Shown piece after piece: positions 33,387 through 42,987 of a stretch of 64,000 bases of DNA. Under the pieces are notes generated by a model that worked only from the letters and a program-made list of their open reading frames with translations, was not told the DNA's origin and did not search any database. The stretch lies in contig CAIRCN010000073.1 of the NCBI GenBank assembly GCA_903877135.1, forward strand, positions 1-64,000, given 5' to 3'. The first letter of the stretch is position 1. Each line of letters opens with the position of its first letter. The DNA comes from an uncultured Opitutia bacterium (GTDB lineage Bacteria > Verrucomicrobiota > Verrucomicrobiia > Opitutales > Opitutaceae). The position numbers were made by a program, and so were the translations under genes.

Positions 33387-36176
33387 TCAGAGGTTGAACG
33401 CGTCTTGGAGCAAGGCCGCGAGTTCGAAGCGGTGGAGGGCAAGGGCGCCGACGGCGGGCGAGGCCGCGGCGTCGCGGCCGGCGTAGAGCGGCGAGAAGCC
33501 GAAAATGGCGGAGAGGTGCGGCGCGATGTAGGACCAGGCGCCCATGTTCTGCGGCTCTTCCTGACACCAGACGATGCGGGCGCCGGCGTAGTGGTCGGCG
33601 AGCTGGGCGAGGCGGTTGCGGTGGAGCGGATACAGCTGCTCGAGGCGCACGATGGCGGTGTCGGCGACCTGATGTTTGGCGCGGTAGTCGCAGAGGTCGT
33701 AATAGACTTTGCCGGAGCAGAAGATCACGCGGCGCGCGGCGGCGGGCGAGGCGGGGTCGTCGATGATTTCCTGGAACGAGCCGGTAGTGAACTCGGCGAG
33801 GCGTGAGACGGCGGCGGGGTGGCGCAGGAGGGACTTGGGCGACATGACGACGAGCGGTTTCTTCACGTCGCGTTTCACCTGACGGCGGAGGGCGTGGAAA
33901 AAATTCGCGGGTGTGGTGATGTTGGCGACCTGCATGTTGTTCTCGGCGCAAAGCTGGAGGAAGCGTTCGAGGCGGGCGGAGCTGTGCTCGGGCCCCTGGC
34001 CTTCGTAGCCGTGCGGGAGGAGGAGGACGATGCCGCTAGTGCGCTGCCACTTCGACTCGCCAGCGGCGAGGAATTGGTCGATGACGACCTGCGCGCCGTT
34101 GGCGAAGTCGCCGAACTGGGCTTCCCAGATGCCGAGCATGTCAGGGTAGTCGAGCGAGTAGCCGTAGTCGAAGCCGAGGACGGCGGCCTCGGAGAGGAGG
34201 GAGTTGTAAACGCAGAAGCGCGCCTGCTCCGTGTCGAGGTTCTTCAGGGGCGCGTAGGGGACGCCGGTCTCCATGTCGTGGAGGACGGCATGGCGGTGGC
34301 TGAAGGTGCCGCGTTCGCAGTCCTGGCCGCTGAGGCGGATGGGCGCGCCCTCAAGCACGAGCGTGCCGAAGGCGAGGGCTTCGCCGAAGCCCCAGTCGAT
34401 GGGGCCACCCTGCCGGTGCGCGGTCACGCGGGCGTCGAGGAAGCGGCGGATTTTCGGGTTGGGCTTGAACGTGGTGGGCAGGGTGGTGAGGCCGCGCACT
34501 ACGCGGTCGATCAGCTCGGGGCCGACGCCGGTCGGGACGGGGCGGAAGTGAAAGGTTGGCTGGAAGACGGCGGTCGAGCCTTCGAATTTTTTTTCATCGG
34601 CGGCGGCGGTCGCGGCGCGGCGGGCGGACTTGGCGGACTCGGAGGCGCGGGCTTTGGCGAGGTTGGCTTCGAGCGTGTTGGAATACTCGGTGCGGATGGC
34701 GTCGGCCTCGGGCTGGGTGATGGTGCCCTCGGAGATGAGCTTGCGGGTGAGGACGGCGGAGACCTGCGGGTGGGTGGCGATGATTTTGTAGAGGAGCGGC
34801 TGGGTGAAGGCAGGCTCGTCGGTCTCGTTGTGGCCGTGCTTGCGGTAGCAGAACATGTCGATGACGGCGTCGCGGGCCCACTTGGCGCGGAACTCGAGGG
34901 CGAGCCGGGCGACGAGGCAGACGGCCTCGGGGTCGTCGCCGTTGACGTGGAAAATGGGGGCCTCGATCATCTTGGCGACATCGGTGCAGTAGAGGGTGGA
35001 GCGGGAGTCGCGGGGCAGGGTAGTGAAGCCGATCTGGTTGTTGACGACGAAGTGGAGGGTGCCGCCGGTTTTGTAGCCGGGGAGCTGGGAGAAGTTGAGC
35101 GTCTCGGCGACGACGCCTTGGCCGGCGAAGGCGGCGTCGCCATGGATAAGGAGCGGGAGGACGCGGTTGCGATCGTCGGTGGCGCCGCGCATGCGCTGGC
35201 GGGCGCGGGCCTTGCCCTCGACGACGGGGTTGACGATCTCGAGGTGGGAGGGATTTGCGGCGAGGCGGACCTCGACGGGCCGGCCGGCGGCGGTGTCGAG
35301 GACGGCTTCGTAGCCGAGGTGGTATTTCACGTCGCCGTCGCCGCCGACGGTCTCGGGGATATAGTTTTCGGAAAACTGCTCGAAGAGGAGGTCAAAGTTT
35401 TTCCGCATGACGCTGGTGAGGATATTGAGGCGGCCGCGGTGGGCCATGCCCATGACGACCTCCTCGACGCCGACGTGTGGGCAGTGTTCGATGATCGTGT
35501 CCACGGCGGCGATCAGCGTCTCGCCGCCCTCGAGGGAGAAGCGCTTCTGGCCGACATATTTGGTGTGCAGGAAGCGCTCGAAGAGCTCGGCCTTGTGCAC
35601 TCGGCGGAGGATGCGGATTTTCTCGGCTGGGGCAAAATCGGGCTGGTTGCGGGAGGACTCCATTTTCTCCTGGAGCCAGTGGCGGGCCTCGACGTCTTGA
35701 ATATGGGTGTATTCGACGCCGATGTGGCCGCAGTAGGTCTGGCGCAGCACGGCGACGATGGCGCGGAGCTTCATCTGGCCGCCGCCGAGGTAGGTGCCGA
35801 TGTCGAAGGCAGTGTCGAGGTCGGCGTCGGAAAGGTGAAAATGCTCGAGACTGAGCTTGGGGAACGGAGCCGGAGGGCCGCTAAGGGGATCGAGGTGCGC
35901 CTCGCGGTGGCCGATGGCGCGATAGGAGTTGATGAGGTGGTGGACGCGGGACTGCTTGAGGCTATCGATGATCGGAGCTGTGGCGGCCGCAGCAATGTGG
36001 CTGGCGGTGGCTGCGGCGAGAGCCGCGGCCGTGGTGCCGCCGCTGCTGCCGAGGGCGAAGCCTTGAAAAAAGGCGCGCCAAGTGGGATCCACCGAATCGG
36101 GGTTTTGCAGCCACGACTCATACGCCGCCTCGATGGCGGCGGAGTTGGCGCTGGCGGGAAAATTGAGCAGATTCAT
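33387..36176 (-). CDS. sucA: 2-oxoglutarate dehydrogenase E1 component
   Basis: A 929-residue thiamine-diphosphate E1 that decarboxylates 2-oxoglutarate and succinylates the lipoyl group of SucB. The N-terminal segment [24 protein letters not shown] is the E2-contact region typical of OGDH. Core motifs include [64 protein letters not shown], and [29 protein letters not shown]. The start MNLLNFPAS was chosen over a longer frame by homology. It heads the leftward sucA-sucB-lpdA run and stands 188 bases from a divergent small gene; an AT-rich TTGACA-containing patch in that gap is a likely promoter area. Confidence 0.97.
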   Translation of the reverse strand: MNLLNFPASANSAAIEAAYESWLQNPDSVDPTWRAFFQGFALGSSGGTTAAALAAATASHIAAAATAPIIDSLKQSRVHHLINSYRAIGHREAHLDPLSGPPAPFPKLSLEHFHLSDADLDTAFDIGTYLGGGQMKLRAIVAVLRQTYCGHIGVEYTHIQDVEARHWLQEKMESSRNQPDFAPAEKIRILRRVHKAELFERFLHTKYVGQKRFSLEGGETLIAAVDTIIEHCPHVGVEEVVMGMAHRGRLNILTSVMRKNFDLLFEQFSENYIPETVGGDGDVKYHLGYEAVLDTAAGRPVEVRLAANPSHLEIVNPVVEGKARARQRMRGATDDRNRVLPLLIHGDAAFAGQGVVAETLNFSQLPGYKTGGTLHFVVNNQIGFTTLPRDSRSTLYCTDVAKMIEAPIFHVNGDDPEAVCLVARLALEFRAKWARDAVIDMFCYRKHGHNETDEPAFTQPLLYKIIATHPQVSAVLTRKLISEGTITQPEADAIRTEYSNTLEANLAKARASESAKSARRAATAAADEKKFEGSTAVFQPTFHFRPVPTGVGPELIDRVVRGLTTLPTTFKPNPKIRRFLDARVTAHRQGGPIDWGFGEALAFGTLVLEGAPIRLSGQDCERGTFSHRHAVLHDMETGVPYAPLKNLDTEQARFCVYNSLLSEAAVLGFDYGYSLDYPDMLGIWEAQFGDFANGAQVVIDQFLAAGESKWQRTSGIVLLLPHGYEGQGPEHSSARLERFLQLCAENNMQVANITTPANFFHALRRQVKRDVKKPLVVMSPKSLLRHPAAVSRLAEFTTGSFQEIIDDPASPAAARRVIFCSGKVYYDLCDYRAKHQVADTAIVRLEQLYPLHRNRLAQLADHYAGARIVWCQEEPQNMGAWSYIAPHLSAIFGFSPLYAGRDAAASPAVGALALHRFELAALLQDAFNL

Positions 36177-36364
36177 GGACAATAAGAAATGCACGCAGCC
36201 GGCGGACACTGCGGGCCAGCGCCCGCTGGGTGCATTATTAGAAAATATGTTGTCAACACTGCAGCACGGCGGCGTTGCATACACAAGTTTCGCGCGGCAC
36301 GTCTCCGAGATTGCAATCGCGCTTAAGCGGGGTAGCAGCGTCATTAGTTATTTCGCGCTCCCGC

Positions 36365-36607
36365 ATGGAAACCCAAATCAAAGAATCACTCGTTGCACTG
36401 CTGGCCGGCATCAAGGCGGCCGACAGTCAGATCATCGCTGACGAAATGGCTCGGTTGGATGATTTTCTGAAGCGGGGACGGCTGGCGCTGCATCCCCAGT
36501 TGGTGCATTTTCTGCAAAACCGCAGCTATGCCAAGGCGATGATGTTTCTGGGCGGTGAGACCAATATTCCGGCGGGTGCCTGCGGAGGCCGGCCGGCTAA
36601 GGGCTGA
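36365..36607 (+). CDS. Conserved-looking small protein before SUI1
   Basis: An 80-residue protein (METQIKESLVALLAG, then LALHPQLVHFLQNRSYAKAMMFLGG) with an amphipathic helical N-terminus and a GGETNIPAGACGG tail. I recognise no family with certainty. The ATG of the SUI1-type gene follows its stop by one base, so the two are translated as a pair, which suggests a ribosome- or RNA-related role. The Cys in the glycine-rich tail does not form an obvious metal site. Confidence 0.65.
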   Translation: METQIKESLVALLAGIKAADSQIIADEMARLDDFLKRGRLALHPQLVHFLQNRSYAKAMMFLGGETNIPAGACGGRPAKG

Positions 36608-36608
36608 C

Positions 36609-37004
36609 ATGGGCGGAGAGCGGAAAATTACCACCGACGGCGGCGGCGGACTGGGGCACAATCCGTTTGGCGCACTCAGTAGCGCTGGACTGCGGGCGGC
36701 TCCGAAGATGGTGCTGGAGCAGGCGGCTGCGTCCAAGACGGTCGTCGTGCCAGCCAGGAATCGGGGTCGCGTCGATATCAAGAGGGAGATCGGTGGTCGC
36801 GCGGGCAAGACTGTGACGGTCGTAACGGGGTTTGTCGGAATTGGCCTGCTGGAGAAGGAGCAACTCGCGAAAAAGATACGGGCGGCGTGCGGCTGCGGCG
36901 GGACGGTGAAAGACGGAGCGATCGAGATTCAAGGCGACCAGCGCGACACGGTGGCGCGGATGTTGAGCGAGGCGGGATTCCGGCCGGTATTCGCCGGAGG
37001 GTGA
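36609..37004 (+). CDS. SUI1/YciH-family translation factor
   Basis: A 131-residue protein whose C-terminal 80 residues are the SUI1 (eIF1-like) domain: KTVTVVTGFVGIGLLEKEQLAKKIRAACGCGGTVKDGAIEIQGDQRDTVARMLSEAGF. The CGCGGTVK loop and IEIQGDQR segment are signatures. Bacterial YciH-type members bind the small ribosomal subunit and influence start-codon selection. The N-terminal 50 residues are Gly/Ala-rich and probably unstructured. It is coupled to the small gene before it. Confidence 0.9.
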   Translation: MGGERKITTDGGGGLGHNPFGALSSAGLRAAPKMVLEQAAASKTVVVPARNRGRVDIKREIGGRAGKTVTVVTGFVGIGLLEKEQLAKKIRAACGCGGTVKDGAIEIQGDQRDTVARMLSEAGFRPVFAGG

Positions 37005-37063
37005 TGCGTATGAATTGCCGCTCTCGTTGGCCGCCCTTGACGGCAAAGACGACGGGCCACCTG

Positions 37064-37549
37064 TCACTGAGCCCGTTTGGAATCAGGCGCGAAAGCGGTT
37101 ACTACGACCCCAAGATAATTCCGCCCGGTCATCAGGTCGGGATCATCTTGTGGACGATTCAACGCACGGGTAACCCACCCATCTTGGGACTGGGCGATCA
37201 GCGTGTGAGCGATGCGCGATCCGGTGCGCGTGTAGAACACGACGGTCATGCCGCGTTTGAGCTGTCGATAGCTTAGCGGCTCGGCGACGAGCGCCGTGCC
37301 TTGGGCATACCGCGGCAGCATGTCATCGGTCTGTGTATAGAAAATGAATGTGTTGGGGCGGGTGGCTGCAAAGCGCTCTGCCGACTCCATCACCTTGATG
37401 GGCGGAACCACGAAGGCCGAAGGGGACAGGGCCACATCGGCCGATTGCACAATATTGTCGTCATCCACCGCGACGCAGCCCGCAGACGCGGCACACAACG
37501 CGGTCACGAAGGCGGCGCGCAGCCACGACGTTGCTTTGCACGGAATCAT
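37064..37549 (-). CDS. Lipoprotein with signal-peptidase-like (S24/S26) fold
   Basis: A 161-residue protein with a lipobox ASAGC after a short signal peptide (MIPCKATSWLRAAFVTALCAA). Its second half resembles the S24/S26 peptidase beta fold: TQTDDMLPRYAQGTALVAEPLSYRQLKRGMTVVFY, then RIAHTLIAQSQDGWVTRALNRPQDD and NYLGVVV. At the position where those peptidases have catalytic Ser followed by Met, this protein has Asp-Met, so proteolysis by the usual mechanism looks impossible. It may be a binding or structural derivative. The start was set at the signal peptide. PP2C and helicase genes lie upstream on the same strand. Confidence 0.65.
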   Translation of the reverse strand: MIPCKATSWLRAAFVTALCAASAGCVAVDDDNIVQSADVALSPSAFVVPPIKVMESAERFAATRPNTFIFYTQTDDMLPRYAQGTALVAEPLSYRQLKRGMTVVFYTRTGSRIAHTLIAQSQDGWVTRALNRPQDDPDLMTGRNYLGVVVTAFAPDSKRAQ

Positions 37550-37715
37550 GATCGCCGGATGGCCGCCATCGTGCGGTCCATCACCGGGCGAAAATCCCTT
37601 ACGAGTGCCCGTTTTCATGGGTGTAACCCACCACGGGCGAGGCGCGGCGCTCCGCACGCTTTGGCCAAAGTCCCGCAGTTTTTTCCGGTGGCGCTTGTCG
37701 ACTACGGCAGGGCGC

Positions 37716-38441
37716 TCACCCAAGGGCGTCGATAAACAGGAGCACGCCGGTGGCGTTGTCGGACCCGCCGCGGCGCACGGACAGATCTACGATCTCGCGC
37801 ATGGCCACAGCCGGCTCGCGCGGCAGCGCCACCATTTCGGCCAGTTCGGAATCGCGGATCAGGCGGGGGACACCATCGGTGCAGAAAAGGTAGCGGTCGC
37901 CAGGCTGTAATGGGCTACTCACCAGGTCAACGGAGAGCGGCGTAGGTTGGCCGATGCAGCGCGTGAGGGCGTTGCGGTTGCCCTGATGGTAATAGAACAC
38001 CTCGCCGCGCGCGCGGCGTTGGCGCGCCTCATTTTCCACCGAATGATCCTCGGTAAGCTGGCTAAATTTGCCTTCACGCCAGCCATAGCAGCGGGAGTCG
38101 CCAACATGCGCGATCAACAGCGTCGAACCCCAGATATGGCCGAACGTTAGCGTCGAACCGATGCCCATTACAGGGCTGATTCGTAGCCCGAGGCCATGCA
38201 CTCGGTCGTTAGTTTGCCTAGTGATGGCCACGAGGTCGGGCATTTCTCCCGCCGCCGTCCCGCGGACGAGATCGGCGACGGCGTCCACGCTAGCTTGGGC
38301 CGCCTCGGCGCCACAGGGCAAGCCACCGACGCCGTCGGCCACGCCAAAAAGCAAGGCGCCCTCATCATGCAGGAAACGGTCCTCGTTTTCCGAGCGCACG
38401 CGCCCGATGTCGGTGTGGGCTGCGGAGCGAAGTCGAATCAT
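37716..38441 (-). CDS. PP2C-family serine/threonine phosphatase
   Basis: A 241-residue metal-dependent protein phosphatase (PPM/PP2C). Metal and phosphate residues are in RSENEDRFLHD, LFGVADGVGGLPCGAEAA, LLIAHVGDSRCYGWREG, FCTDGVPRLIRDSEL and the terminal GGSDNATGVLLF. It should dephosphorylate Ser/Thr residues, usually opposing a Hanks-type kinase, but no such kinase is within the window. Its gene lies 21 bases after the DinG-type helicase gene and may be co-transcribed with it. GLP replaces the more usual GG.. after VADGVGG but all metal-binding aspartates look present. Confidence 0.92.
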   Translation of the reverse strand: MIRLRSAAHTDIGRVRSENEDRFLHDEGALLFGVADGVGGLPCGAEAAQASVDAVADLVRGTAAGEMPDLVAITRQTNDRVHGLGLRISPVMGIGSTLTFGHIWGSTLLIAHVGDSRCYGWREGKFSQLTEDHSVENEARQRRARGEVFYYHQGNRNALTRCIGQPTPLSVDLVSSPLQPGDRYLFCTDGVPRLIRDSELAEMVALPREPAVAMREIVDLSVRRGGSDNATGVLLFIDALG

Positions 38442-38462
38442 GAGACTGGCAGACTAACTGAT

Positions 38463-40550
38463 CTAGTGTCCGGCGAAAGGATGAAATTGATATTCGCGCG
38501 TTTCGCGCGTCATTCGCACGAACTCCGGCTGAGGGAGACTGGCGAGGAAAAGTCGCCCATAACTCTTCGCCAGCACCCGCGAATCGAGAATGGTGATGAG
38601 GCCGCGGTCGCGTTTCGTGCGAATCAGCCGGCCGACGCCTTGGCGAAATTTGATAATCGCGTCGGGCAGCGTGAGTTCATTGAACGGGCTGCCTCCGGCG
38701 TCGCGGATGTGCTCGCATTTCGCCTCGGTGACGGGGTGCGTGGGCGGATCGAAGGGCAGGCGGGTGATGATGACCTGTGCGAGGGCATCGCCGGGCACAT
38801 CAACACCGGTCCAGAAGCTGTCGGTGCCAAAGAGCACGGCGTTGCCGAGTTCGCGCATCTGGTGCGCCAGCTCGGTGCGCGACAGCGTCTCGCCCTGCAT
38901 GAAAAAGGGCCGCGGCGCCGCGCGATATTCCGGTTCGAGCGTGGCGGCCACGGCGCGCATGTCGGTGTAGCTGGTGAACAGCACGAGCGAGCCACCGGGC
39001 ACCCGGGCTGTGCAGAACCGGATGTAGTCGGTGAGCGCGTCGAGGGAGAGGCGCGCCTCCTGGGACGAGGGGAGTGGCACATCGGCCGCCACGTAAACGC
39101 GCATGTGGCGCTCGAAATCGAAGGGTGAGCGGACCAGGACGGCGCGCGCCGCATCGGCACCAAGCCGCGCCGCGAACGGCGCGATCTCGCCGCCCATCGC
39201 GAGCGTGGCGCTGGTGCAGACGACGCTGGTGCCGCAGCCGAAGAGGTGTTTGCGCAGCTCCGGCGCGACATCGATGGGCGCGCTGCGCAGGGTGACAATC
39301 GTCTGCCGGCGCCCGCCGCGCTCCACCCAGTAAACATGGCCCTTGTCGCCGAGGGTGAGCCATTCGTTGATGCCGGCCTGCAAGGCTTTGATCCGCTGTT
39401 TCTGCTCCAAAAGTTCGTCGCGGGCACGGCCTTCCTCGAGCTGATCGGCCAGTTTGCCGATGAGCCGGTGGAGCGCGCTCAGCGGGCCGTCGAGCGTGGG
39501 CTCGGCCACGCCCGCCTCGCGCACGCGGACGACGGGGCGCGCGGCCAGCAGCGTCGAGGCGAGAAACTCGAAAAACTGGCCGGAGGCCTCGAGCGCGTCG
39601 GCGACGAGTTGTTGCGCTTCCGCGCCGCCAAGTTTGCGCAGGAGGCCGCGTTTGGTGCGCGGGTTGAATAGATATTTGAGGGCGCGGTCCACGCCATAGC
39701 TACTGAGGGACAGACCAAAGCTCTCCGTGGCGACCTCCGGCACGGTGTGGGCCTCGTCGAGCACAAGGAAATCGTCCGGGAAGAGCACCCCGCGGGTGCT
39801 GACACTGGTCCCATGCGCCTGGGCGCCGCCGGCGTTGATCAGCGCGAAGAGCAAAGCGTGGTTGATGATAATGACATTGGCGGCGCGAGTGCGGGCGCGT
39901 GCCCGCTGGTAAAAACATTTTTCGCAGTTGCAGTGTTTGCGCGAACAGGAGGAGGAATCAGCATTGACGGCGTCCCAGACTTCGGGGCGCGGTGGCGGCT
40001 GCAATTCGTGGCGGAGGCCGGTTGTGCTGGTTTCGACCCAGGCGGCGATGCGCTGGAGTTCGCCGTAGTCGGCGTCGGCGAAGAGACTGGAGCGATCGGC
40101 CAGCGCATGACCTAGCCGGGTCGTGCAGAGGTAGTTCGACTTGCCGACGAACACGGCGGACTTGAAGCCGGCGTAAGGCGCGAGTTCCGGCGACGACTTG
40201 AAGAGCCGGCGGCAGATCGGGAGGTCTTTGGTCTCGATCTGCTCCTGCAGCGAGATGGTGTGGGTCGAGACGATTAGCTGGCGCGAGCAGTCCAGCGCGT
40301 GGATGAGGCCGGGCACGAGGTAGGCGAGGGATTTGCCGACGCCGGTGCCGGCCTCGAAGAGCAGGGGCTCGTCGTCGCGCATGGCGGCGGCCACGGCCCG
40401 TGCCATTTGTTCCTGTTCGGAGCGGTGTTCGAGCGCCAGGCCCTCGTGCAGCCAGCCGTGCTCAGCAAAGATCTTGGCGGCCAATTCCGGGGCGCGACTC
40501 TGCGCGGGTGGCGGCAGGCTAGGGGCGGTTTCGTCGCTGAGGCCGATCAT
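38463..40550 (-). CDS. dinG: DinG/XPD-type ATP-dependent DNA helicase
   Basis: A 695-residue superfamily 2 helicase. Motif I is FEAGTGVGKSLAYLVPGL at about 65-82; the DEAH box is VLDEAHTVPEVA. Between them four cysteines in CSRKHCNCEKC suit the iron-sulfur cluster of the XPD/DinG group. C-terminal motifs are VLFTSYTDMRAV, ALFGTDSFWTGVDVPGD-like LFGTDSFWTGVDVPG, and the QGVGRLIRTKRDRG arginine-finger motif VI. DinG resolves R-loops and other structures 5' to 3'. The start MIGLSDET was preferred over a longer frame. It is divergent from the metal ATPase gene, 173 bases away. Confidence 0.92.
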   Translation of the reverse strand: MIGLSDETAPSLPPPAQSRAPELAAKIFAEHGWLHEGLALEHRSEQEQMARAVAAAMRDDEPLLFEAGTGVGKSLAYLVPGLIHALDCSRQLIVSTHTISLQEQIETKDLPICRRLFKSSPELAPYAGFKSAVFVGKSNYLCTTRLGHALADRSSLFADADYGELQRIAAWVETSTTGLRHELQPPPRPEVWDAVNADSSSCSRKHCNCEKCFYQRARARTRAANVIIINHALLFALINAGGAQAHGTSVSTRGVLFPDDFLVLDEAHTVPEVATESFGLSLSSYGVDRALKYLFNPRTKRGLLRKLGGAEAQQLVADALEASGQFFEFLASTLLAARPVVRVREAGVAEPTLDGPLSALHRLIGKLADQLEEGRARDELLEQKQRIKALQAGINEWLTLGDKGHVYWVERGGRRQTIVTLRSAPIDVAPELRKHLFGCGTSVVCTSATLAMGGEIAPFAARLGADAARAVLVRSPFDFERHMRVYVAADVPLPSSQEARLSLDALTDYIRFCTARVPGGSLVLFTSYTDMRAVAATLEPEYRAAPRPFFMQGETLSRTELAHQMRELGNAVLFGTDSFWTGVDVPGDALAQVIITRLPFDPPTHPVTEAKCEHIRDAGGSPFNELTLPDAIIKFRQGVGRLIRTKRDRGLITILDSRVLAKSYGRLFLASLPQPEFVRMTRETREYQFHPFAGH

Positions 40551-40723
40551 GGGAGGCGCAAAGACGTGACGCGTCACGCGCCGGACTTCAACTGGCATAT
40601 GCTGTCGCTGTCGAGAAGGCGGAGCGTCAGCGACGACTTTGAGCGCTTATAGTCGAAAATTGCCCCGCAAACTCCAATTCTGCGCTTCGCTCTCCGCCGC
40701 GAAGTGTGGCAGTCTGCCTAACT

Positions 40724-42961
40724 ATGGCAGTTTCATGGACCGAGACCTTGGCGGAATTTCTCAAGCGCGAGCCTGGGATCGAAGCCGTGCGCCTCGATCC
40801 CTCGTCACGTAAAGTGTCGGTGGCGACGCTGGGTAATGTCGATCTGGCCGAACTGCAAAAACGGCTGGCTGAAACCATTGCTGCGATCGAGTCCGAGCTG
40901 AGCAAGACGGCGGCGGCGCCGAAGGGTTTCACCCTCAAGCGGGAGGGCGCGGTGACGGAGATGGCAGGGCCGGATAGCAAGACAGCACCGAAATTCTGGC
41001 AATGGCGCGAATTCGAGTGGCCCAAACTTGAGCCGGCGGTGGATCCGCATGCCGAGAAGGCGGAATGGAAGGAACTGACGGTGCTCGCATCGGTCTGCGC
41101 GGTGTTTGGTCTCGCGGGTTTTGCCGTTGACAAGCTGACCATCGGCCCGGCCTGGCTGCACATTGGCCTTTACGCCATTGCGCTGACCGCCGGGGGATGG
41201 GACGCGGCGGCCGACTCGTGGAAAAGCATCCGCGCGGGCAAACTGGACATCCATTTTCTCATGCTGTCGGTCGCCATCGGGGCGGTCTGTGTCGATGCGT
41301 GGACGGAGGCGGTGCTGCTGCTGTTCCTGTTTTCGGCATCGGGGGCCATGGAGGAATTTGCGATGGACCGCACGCATCGCGAAGTCAGCGCGCTCCTCAA
41401 GTCGGCTCCGAAACGCGCTACGCTGCTTCCTGCCGAGGGAGGTGAACGCGAGGTGCCGGTTGAACAGATCGCGGTTGGCGACCGCCTGATGGTGCGACCA
41501 GGCGAGGCTTTCGCCGCGGATGGCAACATCGACAAGGGCAAGAGTGCAAGCGACGAGTCGGCGCTCACCGGCGAGGCGGTGCCCGTAGAAAAAGGCGTGG
41601 GCGACGCGGTCTTCAGCGGGACACTGAATCTATGGGGCGCGGTCGAGTTCAAGGTGGCCCGATTGCCCGCCGAGAGCACGCTGCAGAAAATTATCCGCCT
41701 CATCCAGACGGCGCAGAAACTTCGCGCACCGAGCGAGCGTTTCACCGACCGCTTTGGCGGAACCTACACGCTAGCCGTACTCGGCGCCTGCGCCGTGATG
41801 TTTCTGGTGTGGTGGCTCGGGTTCAACCTCCCGCCCTTTGCCAATGTGCCGGCGTTGGCCGGCCAACCGGAGGTGCGCTCGGCGTTTTACCGCGCCATGA
41901 CACTGCTCGTAGTGATGAGCCCGTGCGCGCTCGTGCTTTCGATTCCCTCTGCAATTCTGGCAGCCATCGCCTGGGGCGCGCGGCATGGTGTGCTTTTTCG
42001 CGGCGGGGCGGCCATCGAGAAACTCGCAGATGTCAATGTCGTCGCTATGGACAAGACTGGCACGCTCACGACGGGCGAACTTGCAGTCGTCGGCTACGAG
42101 AGTTTTCCCCCGGGGCGGGATCGTGAAGTGATGGAACTCGCCTACGCGCTCGAAGCCAAATCCCAGCATCCGCTGGCGCGCGCCATTGTTCGCGATGCGA
42201 AGGCGCGGGGAGTGCGCGAGGTCGGGCTGGAGGAATTTCAGTCGATCACGGGGCAGGGAGTGGCGGGCCGGATGGGCGGGGCGCAGGTGCTGTTGGGCCG
42301 CCGCGAAATGCTCGAAAACGGGCCGCTCGCCGAGTGGTCGCGCAGCCTGCCACAGGCCCCGGCTGAACTCGCCGAGGTGTGGGTTGTCGGAAAAGATATG
42401 ATGGGCCGCGTGCTCTTGCGCGATCAGATCCGCGCCGAGTCGGTCAGTGTGCTGGCGGAACTAAAGCGTCTGGGTCTGACGACGGTCATGCTCACCGGTG
42501 ATCGGCGGCAAGCAGCGGAATCGGTGGCGCACGAACTGGGATTGGACGAGGTAAAGGCGGGCATGACCCCAGAGCAGAAAGTTGAGGCTATTCAGGCGTT
42601 CCGCGCCAGCGGCAGGAAGGTCGCCATGGTGGGTGATGGCGTGAACGACGCACCGAGCCTCGCCGCGGCCGATGTGAGTGTGGCGATGGGTGCCCGCGGC
42701 AGCGACGCGGCGCTCGAACAGGCCGAGGTGATCCTGATGCACGACCGGATCGAAAATTTTCTCGCGGCCCTCCGCCTCAGCAAACGGGCCAAGAAGGTGA
42801 TTCGTCAGAATCTGGCCATTTCGCTCGGGGTGGTGGTGCTGATGGCGGTCGCCGCGATCTTTGGCATCATCCCGCTGGCGGTCGGCGTCGCGGCCCATGA
42901 GGGCAGCACGGTGGTGGTGTGCCTGAATTCGCTGCGACTGCTGTTTGGAAAAAACGTATAG
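40724..42961 (+). CDS. P1B-type metal-transporting ATPase (P1B-4-like)
   Basis: A 745-residue heavy-metal P-type ATPase. The phosphorylated Asp443 is in DKTGTLTTGE, the actuator motif is ALTGEAVPVEKG, and the hinge GDGVNDAPSLAAADVSVAMG is present. The membrane metal-site motif in helix 6 is Ser399-Pro-Cys (SPCALVLS) and helix 8 has HEGST (725-729); together these define the P1B-4 group, linked to cobalt, zinc or iron export. The N-terminal 60 residues resemble an HMA domain but lack the metal-binding CxxC. No metal-responsive regulator is adjacent. The ATG at 40724 was chosen over an upstream GTG. Confidence 0.9.
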   Translation: MAVSWTETLAEFLKREPGIEAVRLDPSSRKVSVATLGNVDLAELQKRLAETIAAIESELSKTAAAPKGFTLKREGAVTEMAGPDSKTAPKFWQWREFEWPKLEPAVDPHAEKAEWKELTVLASVCAVFGLAGFAVDKLTIGPAWLHIGLYAIALTAGGWDAAADSWKSIRAGKLDIHFLMLSVAIGAVCVDAWTEAVLLLFLFSASGAMEEFAMDRTHREVSALLKSAPKRATLLPAEGGEREVPVEQIAVGDRLMVRPGEAFAADGNIDKGKSASDESALTGEAVPVEKGVGDAVFSGTLNLWGAVEFKVARLPAESTLQKIIRLIQTAQKLRAPSERFTDRFGGTYTLAVLGACAVMFLVWWLGFNLPPFANVPALAGQPEVRSAFYRAMTLLVVMSPCALVLSIPSAILAAIAWGARHGVLFRGGAAIEKLADVNVVAMDKTGTLTTGELAVVGYESFPPGRDREVMELAYALEAKSQHPLARAIVRDAKARGVREVGLEEFQSITGQGVAGRMGGAQVLLGRREMLENGPLAEWSRSLPQAPAELAEVWVVGKDMMGRVLLRDQIRAESVSVLAELKRLGLTTVMLTGDRRQAAESVAHELGLDEVKAGMTPEQKVEAIQAFRASGRKVAMVGDGVNDAPSLAAADVSVAMGARGSDAALEQAEVILMHDRIENFLAALRLSKRAKKVIRQNLAISLGVVVLMAVAAIFGIIPLAVGVAAHEGSTVVVCLNSLRLLFGKNV

Positions 42962-42987
42962 GTGGGTCGGCGCCGGGTCGAGGCCGC

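Noticed and set aside
33819-36185. 788-codon open frame antisense to sucA
   Set aside because: It lies entirely opposite sucA, is Glu/Gly/Val-rich as expected from reading GC-rich genes backwards, and has no recognisable domain.
36177-36364. Sigma-70 promoter for sucA at TTGACA in the divergent gap
   Set aside because: TTGACA is present on the minus strand, but no -10 lies at 16-18 bases spacing, so I did not list it as a feature.
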